Shown here one piece after another: positions 57,007 through 64,000 of a stretch of DNA of 64,000 bases. Under the pieces are notes generated by a model. The model ran no database searches, was not told the origin of the DNA, and saw only the letters and a list, made by a program, of their open reading frames with translations. The stretch is taken from positions 1 through 64,000 of the forward strand of contig CANMIP010000025.1 in assembly GCA_947497945.1 (NCBI GenBank), read 5' to 3'. Numbering within the stretch: position 1 is the first letter of the stretch; each line of letters begins with the position of its first letter. The position numbers and the translations under genes were made by a program. The DNA is from an uncultured Tropicimonas sp. (GTDB lineage Bacteria > Pseudomonadota > Alphaproteobacteria > Rhodobacterales > Rhodobacteraceae).

Positions 57007-57192
57007 CTGTTCTGGCTCACATTTAAGCGGCCGGACAACGCGCCGGCCGGTGGGTCGTTGGTCCTGCAATGAGAGCAGAAAGTGTTAACAAAAGACAGGG
57101 GAATTCTCTCTGGAGACAGATTGTTTCCAATACCACCCGGATTATTGCAACATTGTGAAGCCACCTCTCACCAAGGGTAAGAAACGCGCCCC

Positions 57193-58167
57193 TTATTCCG
57201 GGATGCAAATCTCACCGGCCCGGATGGCTTTGACCGTTCGCGCGATCAGCGCCACCATGATCACCAGCAACAGGATATAGAACAGCGCCGCCAGGACCGC
57301 GTGGAACCCTGACCCGGTCAGCGCCGCGAAGCGGAAAGTGGCAGAGGTCATCGCGGCCGTGGGAAAGCTCAGCGCCCACCAGGAGAGCGCGAAGGGGCTC
57401 GACCCGAATTTGGGCGCCTGCACGGCGACAAGGGCAGCAAAGATATAGGCCACATTGAGCAGGATGCGGGCGGGTGCATCAATCTGGCCGCCATTGAGAT
57501 TGACCCAGGCAATGAAACCCACGGCGGGCGGCGCGACGAGGATCGCCAGCGTCGGCAGCAGCTTGCTGGGCAGCGGATCGTGGAAGATCAGCCGGTTCAT
57601 CACCAGCACGAGCAGCACGATCCAGAAGACCAGGCCGACAGAGAAGAAGAACCAGGACAGCTCGACAAAACCGAGCCCGACGCCGCCGAGCGGGGCGACG
57701 ACATTGCCGACCGCCGGGATGAACCAGGCCGGGGAGATATGCAGGGGCAGGAAGGGTTTATGGCCGATCCAGCCGGAGATCACGGCCAGCGTCAGCCCGA
57801 GCTGGAGGCTGGCGCCGACGATCCAGACAAGGCGCGCCAGCCAGGGCAGCGACGGCGCCAGCGCTGCGGCGATCAGCAACAGCGAGATCGAGATGGCCGG
57901 GAAGAAGGCCTTCTTGACCGGGTGCTCCCATTCGCCGAGGAAATGGCCCCGGTGGCGGGTCCATTTCAGCGCGAAGAACCAGCAGAGCGCCGCGAAGGCG
58001 ACAATCGTGCCGAGCAGGACAAGGGTTGAGAGGATGGCTGGCAGGCCCCAGGCGTGCTCGGCGGCGTGGGTGGCAAGGGTCAGCCCGGCAAGTCCCATGA
58101 TGGTGGCAAAGAACGTGACGGGGAAATGCGCGAGCGTCGGCTCGGCTACCGTTTCGATTTCACTCAT
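57193..58167 (-). CDS. TDT/SLAC1-family transporter (TehA-like)
   Basis: 324 residues with ten predicted membrane helices. Conserved segments include LAHFPVTFFATIMGLAGLTL at the start, LHISPAWFIPAVGNVVAPLG in the middle and SWWALSFPTAAMTSATFRFA near the end; the last two hold the phenylalanine-gated anion pore pattern of TehA/SLAC1. It should conduct small anions or export sulfite- or tellurite-type oxyanions. It follows DUF5368 by 132 bp on the same strand as the sulfide:quinone-reductase-like gene. Confidence 0.85.
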   Translation of the reverse strand: MSEIETVAEPTLAHFPVTFFATIMGLAGLTLATHAAEHAWGLPAILSTLVLLGTIVAFAALCWFFALKWTRHRGHFLGEWEHPVKKAFFPAISISLLLIAAALAPSLPWLARLVWIVGASLQLGLTLAVISGWIGHKPFLPLHISPAWFIPAVGNVVAPLGGVGLGFVELSWFFFSVGLVFWIVLLVLVMNRLIFHDPLPSKLLPTLAILVAPPAVGFIAWVNLNGGQIDAPARILLNVAYIFAALVAVQAPKFGSSPFALSWWALSFPTAAMTSATFRFAALTGSGFHAVLAALFYILLLVIMVALIARTVKAIRAGEICIPE

Positions 58168-58299
58168 TGCTCAGGTGCTCCAATGATCGCGCGCGCGCCA
58201 TGTGGAAAAGCTTGGTCAATCCCATGCTGCCCGCAAGCTGAATTGGGGATGGCGCGACCATATAGCCGCGCCGTCCCACCGTCGTATCCGCCCTGAGGA

Positions 58300-58668
58300 T
58301 CAGTACTCGTCCAGATCCTCTTCCGTCTTCGGCCAGACCAGCGATTCCAGCGTGTAGACGAGGATCGCCAGCCCGATCGCGCCGGCCACGGCCACCCCGA
58401 GCAGCACGAAGACGTCGATCGGCCCGCCGATATCGGCGAAGCTCGAGTTGGTCATCGTCTGCACGAAGAGCACCGCCGCGATGGCGCCAAAGGGCATCGA
58501 GAGCTGCGCCCAGAGGAACTTGCTCCAGCTCACGGCCCGGTCGCGGATCAGCACGTAGATATAGAGCAGCGTTACGATCACCGCGACGGCCACCATGGCC
58601 CAGAACAGCCAGAAGCCGAAGATCTCTTCGAAGACGGCGATGAGGGTTTCGAATGTCAGGTCCTGCAT
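58300..58668 (-). CDS. DUF5368 membrane protein
   Basis: 122 residues with three hydrophobic helices: FWLFWAMVAVAVIVTLLYIY, then PFGAIAAVLFVQTM and VFVLLGVAVAGAIGLAILVY. It has an acidic C-terminal tail (EEDLDEY). It starts 10 nt after the flavoprotein stop, so it is cotranscribed and probably a membrane partner or anchor for the exported flavoenzyme. No catalytic residues are evident. Confidence 0.75.
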   Translation of the reverse strand: MQDLTFETLIAVFEEIFGFWLFWAMVAVAVIVTLLYIYVLIRDRAVSWSKFLWAQLSMPFGAIAAVLFVQTMTNSSFADIGGPIDVFVLLGVAVAGAIGLAILVYTLESLVWPKTEEDLDEY

Positions 58669-58678
58669 GTCTCTCTCC

Positions 58679-59983
58679 TCAGGCCTTGCCGCGCAGCATG
58701 GCGTTATAGGTGGCTTTCAGCGCGACTTCCTTCATCAGCCAGGAAATCCACAGCTCTTCCAGCGGCGCGACGATGCCCGGGAAGGAGGGCACGAGATTGT
58801 TGTTGTAGTCGAACTCGATCAGCATCGCGCGGCCGATCCGGGTGATCAGCGGACAGGAGGTATAGCCGTTATACAGCTTGGTGCCCTCCTTGCCCTCGAT
58901 GGCGGCGACGAGATGGTCCTCGACCACCGGCACCTGCCATTTCACGCTCGCCGCCGTCTTGCCCTTCGGCACGCCGGAAATGTCGCCGACCGAGAAGATC
59001 TCCGGGTAGCGGACATGCTGGAGGTTGTACTTGTCGACCTCGAGCCAGCCCTGCGCGGCCCATTTGCCCTCGTGCCAGGGCAGGTCGGAATTGCGGATCA
59101 CGTCGGGGGCGACCTGCGGCGGGATGACATTGGTGAAGTCGTAGGGCAGTTCGGTGTCACCCTCGGGCGTCGAGAAAGTGGCGAGTTTCTTGCCGGGGTC
59201 GATGGCCTTCAGCACATGGTCGAAGGTCGTCTCGAAGCCGCGGTCCTCAAAGAGCATCCGCACCTTCTCGTTGACGATCGGCACGCCGAAGAAGCTCTTG
59301 GAATGCGCCGCATAGGTGATGTTCATTTTGTCGCGCGTGTCTTTCTTGCGGGCATAGTCATCGGTGATGAAGGTGTATTTCAGCGGTGCGCCGGCGCATT
59401 TCATCTCCGTCGCGGGACGATAGAACAGCCCTTCGCCGCCCTCGTCGGTGAACGTGTCCATCGCGGCCCAGGTCTTCGCGGCGTATTCGGGGCCGGCATA
59501 GACCGCACCGATGCCATCCTTGCCGACCATGTCGAGCGAGAAGCCCTCGATGGCGTCCCAGTCCAGCTTGAGGCCAAGCGCGACGATCAGGTAGTCGTAT
59601 TCGACCGAGGCGCCGCCAGCAGTTATCACCTTCTTGCCGACCGGATCGATCTCTGCGGCATATTCGGGGACCAGCCTGGCGGAGCGCGGCAGCCAGTCCG
59701 GCGTCTGCGTGACCGAGTAGTCGGCCGGTTTGAGACCGGCAGCGATCAGTGTGAAGCCCGGCTGGTACCAATGCTGCTTGCGCCCATCGATCAGCGTGAT
59801 CTCGGCGCCGTCGAGACGCTCGTCCAGCCGGTTGGCCATCGCCGTTCCCGCGGCCCCCGCGCCAAGGATCACGATCTTCGCCCTGGTCTTGACCTTGGCG
59901 GCGCGGGCCGGTGCGACCTGCAATCCCGTCAGCGCGGCCGCACCGACGGCCAACCCGAAGAACTGTCTGCGACTCGTCTTCAT
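58679..59983 (-). CDS. Tat-exported sulfide:quinone reductase-like flavoprotein
   Basis: 434 residues from the ATG at 59983, with GAGGAAAA ahead. It opens with a Tat signal (SRRQFFGLAVGAAALTG), then an FAD-binding motif VILGAGAAGTAMANRL. The protein has only two cysteines, Cys196 in ATEMKCAGAPLKYTF and Cys377 in YNGYTSCPLITR, placed like the redox pair of type II sulfide:quinone reductases. The end PLEELWISWLMKEVALKATY is an amphipathic membrane-binding region of the SQR kind. It should oxidise sulfide to sulfane sulfur and reduce quinone from the periplasmic face. A FNR-type box is upstream. Confidence 0.82.
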   Translation of the reverse strand: MKTSRRQFFGLAVGAAALTGLQVAPARAAKVKTRAKIVILGAGAAGTAMANRLDERLDGAEITLIDGRKQHWYQPGFTLIAAGLKPADYSVTQTPDWLPRSARLVPEYAAEIDPVGKKVITAGGASVEYDYLIVALGLKLDWDAIEGFSLDMVGKDGIGAVYAGPEYAAKTWAAMDTFTDEGGEGLFYRPATEMKCAGAPLKYTFITDDYARKKDTRDKMNITYAAHSKSFFGVPIVNEKVRMLFEDRGFETTFDHVLKAIDPGKKLATFSTPEGDTELPYDFTNVIPPQVAPDVIRNSDLPWHEGKWAAQGWLEVDKYNLQHVRYPEIFSVGDISGVPKGKTAASVKWQVPVVEDHLVAAIEGKEGTKLYNGYTSCPLITRIGRAMLIEFDYNNNLVPSFPGIVAPLEELWISWLMKEVALKATYNAMLRGKA

Positions 59984-60399
59984 TTCCAATTCTTTTCCTC
60001 CGTAAACGGGCATGAGAAACGCTCCGCCCCCCAAACTTTTCTTGCCTGCATAGGCAATCTCTCTCCACCGAAGAAGCATTGCATACATTCGCATGCATTG
60101 ATCCATATCAAAAGCGCATCCAAGAATCATATTATAGAGCAGCTTTTTGCGGAGCTACTCAGGAAACATGCCGCCGATCAGGAAAGAGGGCGTTGCCCTC
60201 ACAGCCGAGCCACGCCGCCGCCTCGATGAGAGGAAGCAAGAGCCCCGCCAGGGGCGGTCGCTCAAACCTCCCCCAACCTGTCTGCGCAACTTTGCCAGGG
60301 GTCCACGCCGCGCAGCGGCGCCACCGCCGCTCGAGCTTTCTCGGCGGCACGCCCCCCCTTCCGACCCGCCCTGCCCCGGGTATTTTGCTCTCCGCCCAC
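59984..60399. other. Upstream region of the flavoprotein gene
   Basis: About 415 bp between the cyd terminator and the flavoprotein start. The right-hand part (near 60127-60140) is AT-rich. A FNR-type palindrome lies at 60098-60111. The rest is GC-rich, with a CCCCGGGTATTTT segment near 60374 that resembles part of the short dispersed repeat. No gene is supported. Confidence 0.5.
60098..60111 (-). promoter_or_regulatory. FNR/FnrL box upstream of the sulfide:quinone reductase-like gene
   Basis: TTGATCCATATCAA is a perfect match to the consensus TTGAT-N4-ATCAA. It lies 115-128 bp upstream of the ATG. FnrL activates genes at low oxygen in this bacterial group. Confidence 0.8.
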
Positions 60400-60426
60400 A
60401 AAAAAGCCGGGGCGCAATGCCCCGGC
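60400..60426 (-). terminator. Terminator of the cyd operon
   Basis: On the minus strand GCCGGGGC and GCCCCGGC (60426-60419 and 60413-60406) form an 8-bp stem with a 5-nt loop, followed by TTTTTT (60405-60400). It lies 41 nt after the cydX stop. Confidence 0.9.
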
Positions 60427-60467
60427 AGTGCCGCTCCAGGAAAGGGAACACGTGGAGCGATGGGTGA

Positions 60468-60578
60468 TCAGCTCTCGTCGGCCAGTGCCCGGTCCTCCTG
60501 CATCTCAAGCCACATGGCGTTGAGAACGGCGAGAAGCGCGGCGAGCGGGAGGCCAAGGAGCCAGGCGAAATACCACAT
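60468..60578 (-). CDS. cydX: Cytochrome bd oxidase small subunit CydX
   Basis: 36 residues: MWYFAWLLGLPLAALLAVLN, then AMWLEMQEDRALADES. CydX is a single-helix subunit that stabilises the haems of the bd oxidase. The MWYFAWxLG start and the position 13 nt after cydB are diagnostic. It is followed by the operon terminator. Confidence 0.95.
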   Translation of the reverse strand: MWYFAWLLGLPLAALLAVLNAMWLEMQEDRALADES

Positions 60579-60591
60579 GGGAGTTACCTCT

Positions 60592-61755
60592 CTAATAGAC
60601 GGATTCGGAATTGTCGGCGATCTCCTCCTGGGTGACCTTGCCCCAGAGCACCCAATAGACCCAGGACGTGTAGGCCAGGATCAGCGGCACGAAGATCACC
60701 GAACTGACCAGCATCACGAAGAGGGTCAGATGCGAGGAAGAGCTGTCCCAGACGGTCAGCGACGAGTTCGCGTCGACCGAGGAGGGCAGAATGAACGGGA
60801 ACATGGTCAGGCCCACACTCGAGATCACCCCGAAGATGCCCAGCTTGGACCAGAGCAGCGGCGCGACGTCCGAATGCCCGTTCAGCGTTCGCGCTGCCAT
60901 CAGGATGCCGCCGAAGCCGAGCAGCGGCGCGATGGCGATCCATGGCCGGGCGGCATAGGCGAGCAGCCAGCTCTCGGTCCGCACGATTTCCGAGAGCAGC
61001 GGGTTGGACGGCCCGTCCGTCACCGGCGCCTCTGCAAAGGCGAAGCCCTCGATGCCGAAGGCCAGCCAGAGCCCGGCCGCCGCATAGCCCGCGGCCGCAA
61101 GGGAACCGAAGAGCGGGCCCATCTGACGGGCGCGGGTCTCGACCATGCCATCCGCCTTCAGCGCCAGCCAGGCCGCGCCGTGCTGGAGCAGCATGAGGAG
61201 CGAGACCAGCCCCGCCAGCAGCGAGAACGGGTTCAGCAGCCCGAAGAACTTGGCATAGAACGGCCCGTCATAGATCGAGAGCAGCTCGGGAGAGAGGTGG
61301 AACGGCACGCCGACAAGGATATTGCCGACCGCGACGCCGAAGATCAGCGCCGGCACCGCGCCGCCTACGAAGAGCGCCCAGTCCCATCCGTTGCGCCAGC
61401 GCGCCGAGGGCCGCTTGGAGCGGTATTTGAAGCCGACGGGGCGCAGGATCAGCGCCGCCAGCACGGTGAACATCGCAAGGTAGAAGCCCGAGAAGCTGAC
61501 CGCGTAGAGCGGCGGCCAGGCGGCGAAGATCGCCCCGCCCCCGAGGATGAACCAGACCTGGTTGCCTTCCCAGACCGGGCCGACCGTGTTGATCGCCTGC
61601 CGGCGTTCAAGGTCGGTTCGGGCGACGAAGGGCAGGAGCGCGCCGACGCCGAGGTCGAACCCGTCGGTGAGGGCGAAGCCGATCAGCAGCACGCCGAGCA
61701 GCAGCCACCAGATCACCCGCAGGATTTCAAAGGAAAGAAGTTCGTGAAGGATCAT
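60592..61755 (-). CDS. cydB: Cytochrome d ubiquinol oxidase subunit II
   Basis: 387 residues with eight to nine membrane helices. The N-terminus EILRVIWWLLLGVLLIGFAL with the acidic residue of the proton path and DGFDLGVGALLPF are standard. QVWFILGGGAIFAAWPPLYA follows. Subunit II supports the haem-bearing subunit I in the high-affinity bd oxidase, which reduces oxygen to water at very low oxygen. It starts 6 nt after cydA. Confidence 0.96.
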   Translation of the reverse strand: MILHELLSFEILRVIWWLLLGVLLIGFALTDGFDLGVGALLPFVARTDLERRQAINTVGPVWEGNQVWFILGGGAIFAAWPPLYAVSFSGFYLAMFTVLAALILRPVGFKYRSKRPSARWRNGWDWALFVGGAVPALIFGVAVGNILVGVPFHLSPELLSIYDGPFYAKFFGLLNPFSLLAGLVSLLMLLQHGAAWLALKADGMVETRARQMGPLFGSLAAAGYAAAGLWLAFGIEGFAFAEAPVTDGPSNPLLSEIVRTESWLLAYAARPWIAIAPLLGFGGILMAARTLNGHSDVAPLLWSKLGIFGVISSVGLTMFPFILPSSVDANSSLTVWDSSSSHLTLFVMLVSSVIFVPLILAYTSWVYWVLWGKVTQEEIADNSESVY

Positions 61756-61761
61756 GTCTCT

Positions 61762-63375
61762 TTACTCCGCAGGCGTGTGCACACCGGGCACCTTGCCGTC
61801 ATGCGTGCGCAGACGGTGCTCGTGGCGGGCAGTCCATTGCTCCGTCTCGGGGACGTCCAGATAGGGCCCCTTGCGGATATACTTGACCATCAACCCCATC
61901 TCGATGACGAAGAGCACCGAGTAGAAGGCGACGAAGCCGACCAGCGTGATCAGCAGATCCGCAATCGAGAGATGCGAGACCGACATCGCCGTCGGCAGCA
62001 CCCCGTCCACCGTCCAGGGCTGGCGGCCAAACTCGGCGACGAACCAGCCAAGCTCGGCGGCAATCCACGGCGCGGGGATGATCCAGACCGCAAGCCGCAG
62101 CGCCGGCCGCGGGAAGGTCATGCCCTTCCAGTTGGCCCGGTAGAAGAAATAAGCCATCAGCGCGATGAATGCGAAGCCGAGCCCGACCATCAGCCGGAAG
62201 GCCCAGAAGAGCGGCCAGACGGTCGGAACGGTGTCGTTGGAAGCCAACGCGATCTGGTGCTCGGTCGCCTCGCGCGGATCGTCGACATAGCGCTTGAGCA
62301 GGAAGGCAAAGCCGAGATCGGCGGAATGCGCCTCGAACTGTTCCTTCAACTCCGGCGTCATCTCGCCCCTGGCCGCGCGGATCTGCTCCAGTGCGTCATA
62401 GGCGATAAGACCGGACTTGATGCGGGCTTCGGCATTCTCGACCAGTTCGGCAATGCCAGGGATCTCCTGCGTCAGCGAGCGCGTGCCGATCAGCCCCATC
62501 ATCCAGGGGATATGCAGCGCGTAATGCGTCTCGCGCGCTTTCATGTCCGGGAACCCCACGGCGGTGAAGGAGGCCGGCGCGGGCTCGGTGTGCCACATGC
62601 CTTCGATGGCGGCGAGTTTCATCTTCTGGCTGTGGGTCGCGGCGTAACCGGATTCGTCGCCCAGCACGACGACGGAGAGCGCCGAGGCGAGGCCGAAGGA
62701 GCAGGCCACCGCGATGGACCGGCGGGCGAGCGCCACGTGGCGGTCATTGAGCATGTACCAGGCCGAGACGCCGAGCACGAAGACCGCCGCCGTCACGTAG
62801 CCGGCAGACACGGTGTGCACGAACTTGGCCTGCGCGGTCTCGTTGAAGACCACGTCGAAGAAGGAGGTCATTTCCATGCGCATCGAGACCGGGTTGAACT
62901 CGGCGCCGACGGGATGCTGCATCCAGCCATTGGCGATCAGGATCCAGAGCGCGGAGAAGTTCGAGCCGATGGCGACGAGCCAGGTCACGGTGACATGCTG
63001 GACCTCGCTCAGCTTGTCCCAGCCGAAGAAGAACAGGCCCACGAATGTGGCTTCCATGAAGAAGGCCATAAGCCCCTCGATGGCCAAAGGTGCACCGAAG
63101 ATATCGCCAACGTAGTGGCTGTAATAGGACCAGTTCATGCCGAACTGGAATTCCATCGTGATGCCCGTGGCGACGCCGAGGACGAAATTGATCCCGAAGA
63201 GCGTTCCCCAGAATTTCGTCATTTGCCGCCAGATCGGGCGATTTGTCATCACATAGACGCTCTCCATGATCGCAACCACGATCGAAAGACCGAGCGTGAG
63301 CGGGACGAAGAGGAAGTGATACATGGCCGTCATCGCGAATTGCAGTCGCGACAACTCCACAAGATCGAGTTCCAT
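61762..63375 (-). CDS. cydA: Cytochrome d ubiquinol oxidase subunit I
   Basis: 537 residues from the ATG at 63375, with GGAGG ahead. It carries haems b558, b595 and d and the quinol site. The N-terminus VELSRLQFAMTAMYHFLFVP places the first haem-ligand histidine. GRQPW is seen in EFGRQPWTVDGVLPT, a family signature. The Q-loop region between helices 6 and 7 appears long, like the E. coli CydA type. First of cydA-cydB-cydX; cydC lies upstream with a 139-bp gap that carries a FNR-type box. Confidence 0.96.
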   Translation of the reverse strand: MELDLVELSRLQFAMTAMYHFLFVPLTLGLSIVVAIMESVYVMTNRPIWRQMTKFWGTLFGINFVLGVATGITMEFQFGMNWSYYSHYVGDIFGAPLAIEGLMAFFMEATFVGLFFFGWDKLSEVQHVTVTWLVAIGSNFSALWILIANGWMQHPVGAEFNPVSMRMEMTSFFDVVFNETAQAKFVHTVSAGYVTAAVFVLGVSAWYMLNDRHVALARRSIAVACSFGLASALSVVVLGDESGYAATHSQKMKLAAIEGMWHTEPAPASFTAVGFPDMKARETHYALHIPWMMGLIGTRSLTQEIPGIAELVENAEARIKSGLIAYDALEQIRAARGEMTPELKEQFEAHSADLGFAFLLKRYVDDPREATEHQIALASNDTVPTVWPLFWAFRLMVGLGFAFIALMAYFFYRANWKGMTFPRPALRLAVWIIPAPWIAAELGWFVAEFGRQPWTVDGVLPTAMSVSHLSIADLLITLVGFVAFYSVLFVIEMGLMVKYIRKGPYLDVPETEQWTARHEHRLRTHDGKVPGVHTPAE

Positions 63376-63464
63376 TAATTGCCTCCGTGCAGGATTCAAG
63401 CGGTGAAGGTATATTTTCGATACCGCTTTAATGGGTCTTTTGCACGGGGTCTGGCCGCCTCACT

Positions 63465-63478
63465 TTGACACAGATCAA
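63465..63478 (-). promoter_or_regulatory. FNR/FnrL-type box between cydC and cydA
   Basis: TTGACACAGATCAA differs from TTGAT-N4-ATCAA at one arm base. It lies about 90-103 bp upstream of the cydA ATG and after the cydC stop. It suggests a separate low-oxygen promoter for cydABX inside the cydC-cydA gap. Confidence 0.65.
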
Positions 63479-63514
63479 CAAGCAGACGGAATTAGAATAT
63501 TTCTATTTGTTTCG

Positions 63515-64000
63515 TTACGTCCCGCAACCGGCGCTCCCGTCCAGCGGCAGCTCCCGCGCCGCCCAGTCCCGCTCGACGGCGCGATGCGCGGCGAGCAGGA
63601 TGGTCGCCTCGGGGCAATAGGCGCGCAGCCCCGCAAGAACGCTGCGCGCGGTGGCGCGGTCCAGCCCCTCGGTCGGCTCGTCGAGCAACAGCAGCGCGGG
63701 GCGCCGCAGCAGCGTGCGGGCCAGCGCAAGGCGGCGCGACTCGCCGCCGGAGAGCCCCCTGCCCCCTTCGCCCAGCCGCGCCTCCAGCCCGCCCATCGCC
63801 TCGATGACCGGGCCGAGGGCAACAGCCTCCAGAACCGTTTCGAGCCTGTCCGGCGAAGCGTCGGGCGCCGCGAGGCGAAGGTTCTCGGCGATTGTGCCGC
63901 CGATCAGCGCCGCGCGCTGCGGCAGGTAGCCGAGATGGGCGCGCAGGCCTGGCTCGGACCAATCCGCAAGGGGCCGTTCGGAGAGACGGATCTCGCCCGC
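63515..64000 (-). CDS. cydC: ABC transporter CydC, C-terminal part
   Basis: Partial: the frame enters from the right window edge and codes for the last 161 residues. They belong to an ABC ATPase domain: a Q-loop region GYLPQRAALIGGTIAENL, signature LSGGESRRLALARTLL, Walker B PALLLLDEPTEGLDRAT and an H-loop LLAAHRAVERDW. The position directly upstream of cydA identifies it as CydC, one half of the CydDC thiol exporter needed for bd oxidase assembly. The membrane domain and Walker A lie outside the window. Confidence 0.88.
   Translation of the reverse strand, partial: AGEIRLSERPLADWSEPGLRAHLGYLPQRAALIGGTIAENLRLAAPDASPDRLETVLEAVALGPVIEAMGGLEARLGEGGRGLSGGESRRLALARTLLRRPALLLLDEPTEGLDRATARSVLAGLRAYCPEATILLAAHRAVERDWAARELPLDGSAGCGT

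Noticed and set aside
60078-60100. BigR/SqrR-type sulfide operator before the flavoprotein gene
   Set aside because: A GCATACATTCGCATGC near-palindrome is present, but it does not match a BigR or SqrR site well enough to claim; only the FNR-type box is reported.
60079-63378. Very long plus-strand open frame (about 1100 codons) opposite cydA, cydB and cydX
   Set aside because: It is antisense to three clearly real genes, and its product is rich in His, Arg, Asp and Gly without any domain, as expected from the mirror of GC-rich codons.
1-64000. CRISPR arrays, prophage, insertion sequences or rRNA genes
   Set aside because: No regularly spaced direct repeats, transposase, integrase or phage structural genes, and no rRNA sequence were seen.

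Overview
The window is GC-rich chromosomal DNA from an alphaproteobacterium, most probably Rhodobacterales (Rhodobacter/Roseobacter type). The evidence is gene content and order: rpmF-plsX-fabH-ihfA-MerR; argS-SPOR-nagZ-scpA-scpB; edd-eda; a B12-dependent ribonucleotide reductase; betICBA beside choXWV; SelD and SelO; and cydC-cydA-cydB-cydX. Most of it is core genome. I see no prophage, insertion sequence, CRISPR array or rRNA operon. One tRNA is present, tRNA-Pro(GGG).

Layout. 1-762 is a lower-GC stretch without a convincing gene. 763-6059 holds the lipid/ribosome/IHF operon, a MerR-type regulator, the tRNA and a long-form dCTP deaminase. 6307-14475 (minus strand) carries a LamB-type porin, the chromosome segregation genes scpB and scpA, nagZ, a SPOR protein, argS and dgt. 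A Fe-S carrier gene and a potassium-channel gene follow on the plus strand, then the 1229-residue nrdJ with tandem NrdR boxes upstream. 20198-28451 is a complete choline / choline-O-sulfate uptake and glycine-betaine synthesis region, divergently organised around a BetI operator. 28561-33947 has an MmcQ/YjbR protein, cysS, cimA, a methyltransferase and a squalene-synthase-like protein. 34144-40188 has chrA, eda, edd, a 46-residue small gene, an RlmI-like methyltransferase and a PIN protein. 40492-51239 has ileS, selD, a threonine-dehydratase-like gene, an NhaD/ArsB-type carrier coupled to a CBS protein, selO and an EamA transporter. 51414-56796 has a 52-residue gene coupled to a DUF2927 lipoprotein, a 54-residue membrane protein, a CoxE-like VWA protein, a second EamA transporter, an M48 protease and a TfoX C-terminal-domain protein. 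57193-64000 (minus strand) has a TDT/SLAC1-type transporter, DUF5368, a Tat-exported sulfide:quinone-reductase-like flavoprotein, and cytochrome bd oxidase cydA-cydB-cydX with the 3' end of cydC.

The most interesting non-gene signal is a dispersed intergenic repeat of about 140-160 bp, with three clear copies (40222-40382, 46405-46566, 53199-53343) and one partial copy near 43716. It has 19-bp inverted ends, a conserved core, and a terminal hairpin whose arms differ between copies in a compensating way. A second, shorter repeat of about 50 bp lies, in the same orientation, just 3' of two genes for exported proteins (the porin and ChoX). Among regulatory sites, a perfect FNR-type box precedes the sulfide:quinone-reductase-like gene and a near-perfect one lies between cydC and cydA. 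This suggests that sulfide oxidation and sulfide-tolerant bd respiration are induced together at low oxygen. Four real genes of 36 to 54 codons are easily missed by annotation: cydX and the small genes at 38253, 51414 and 52972.
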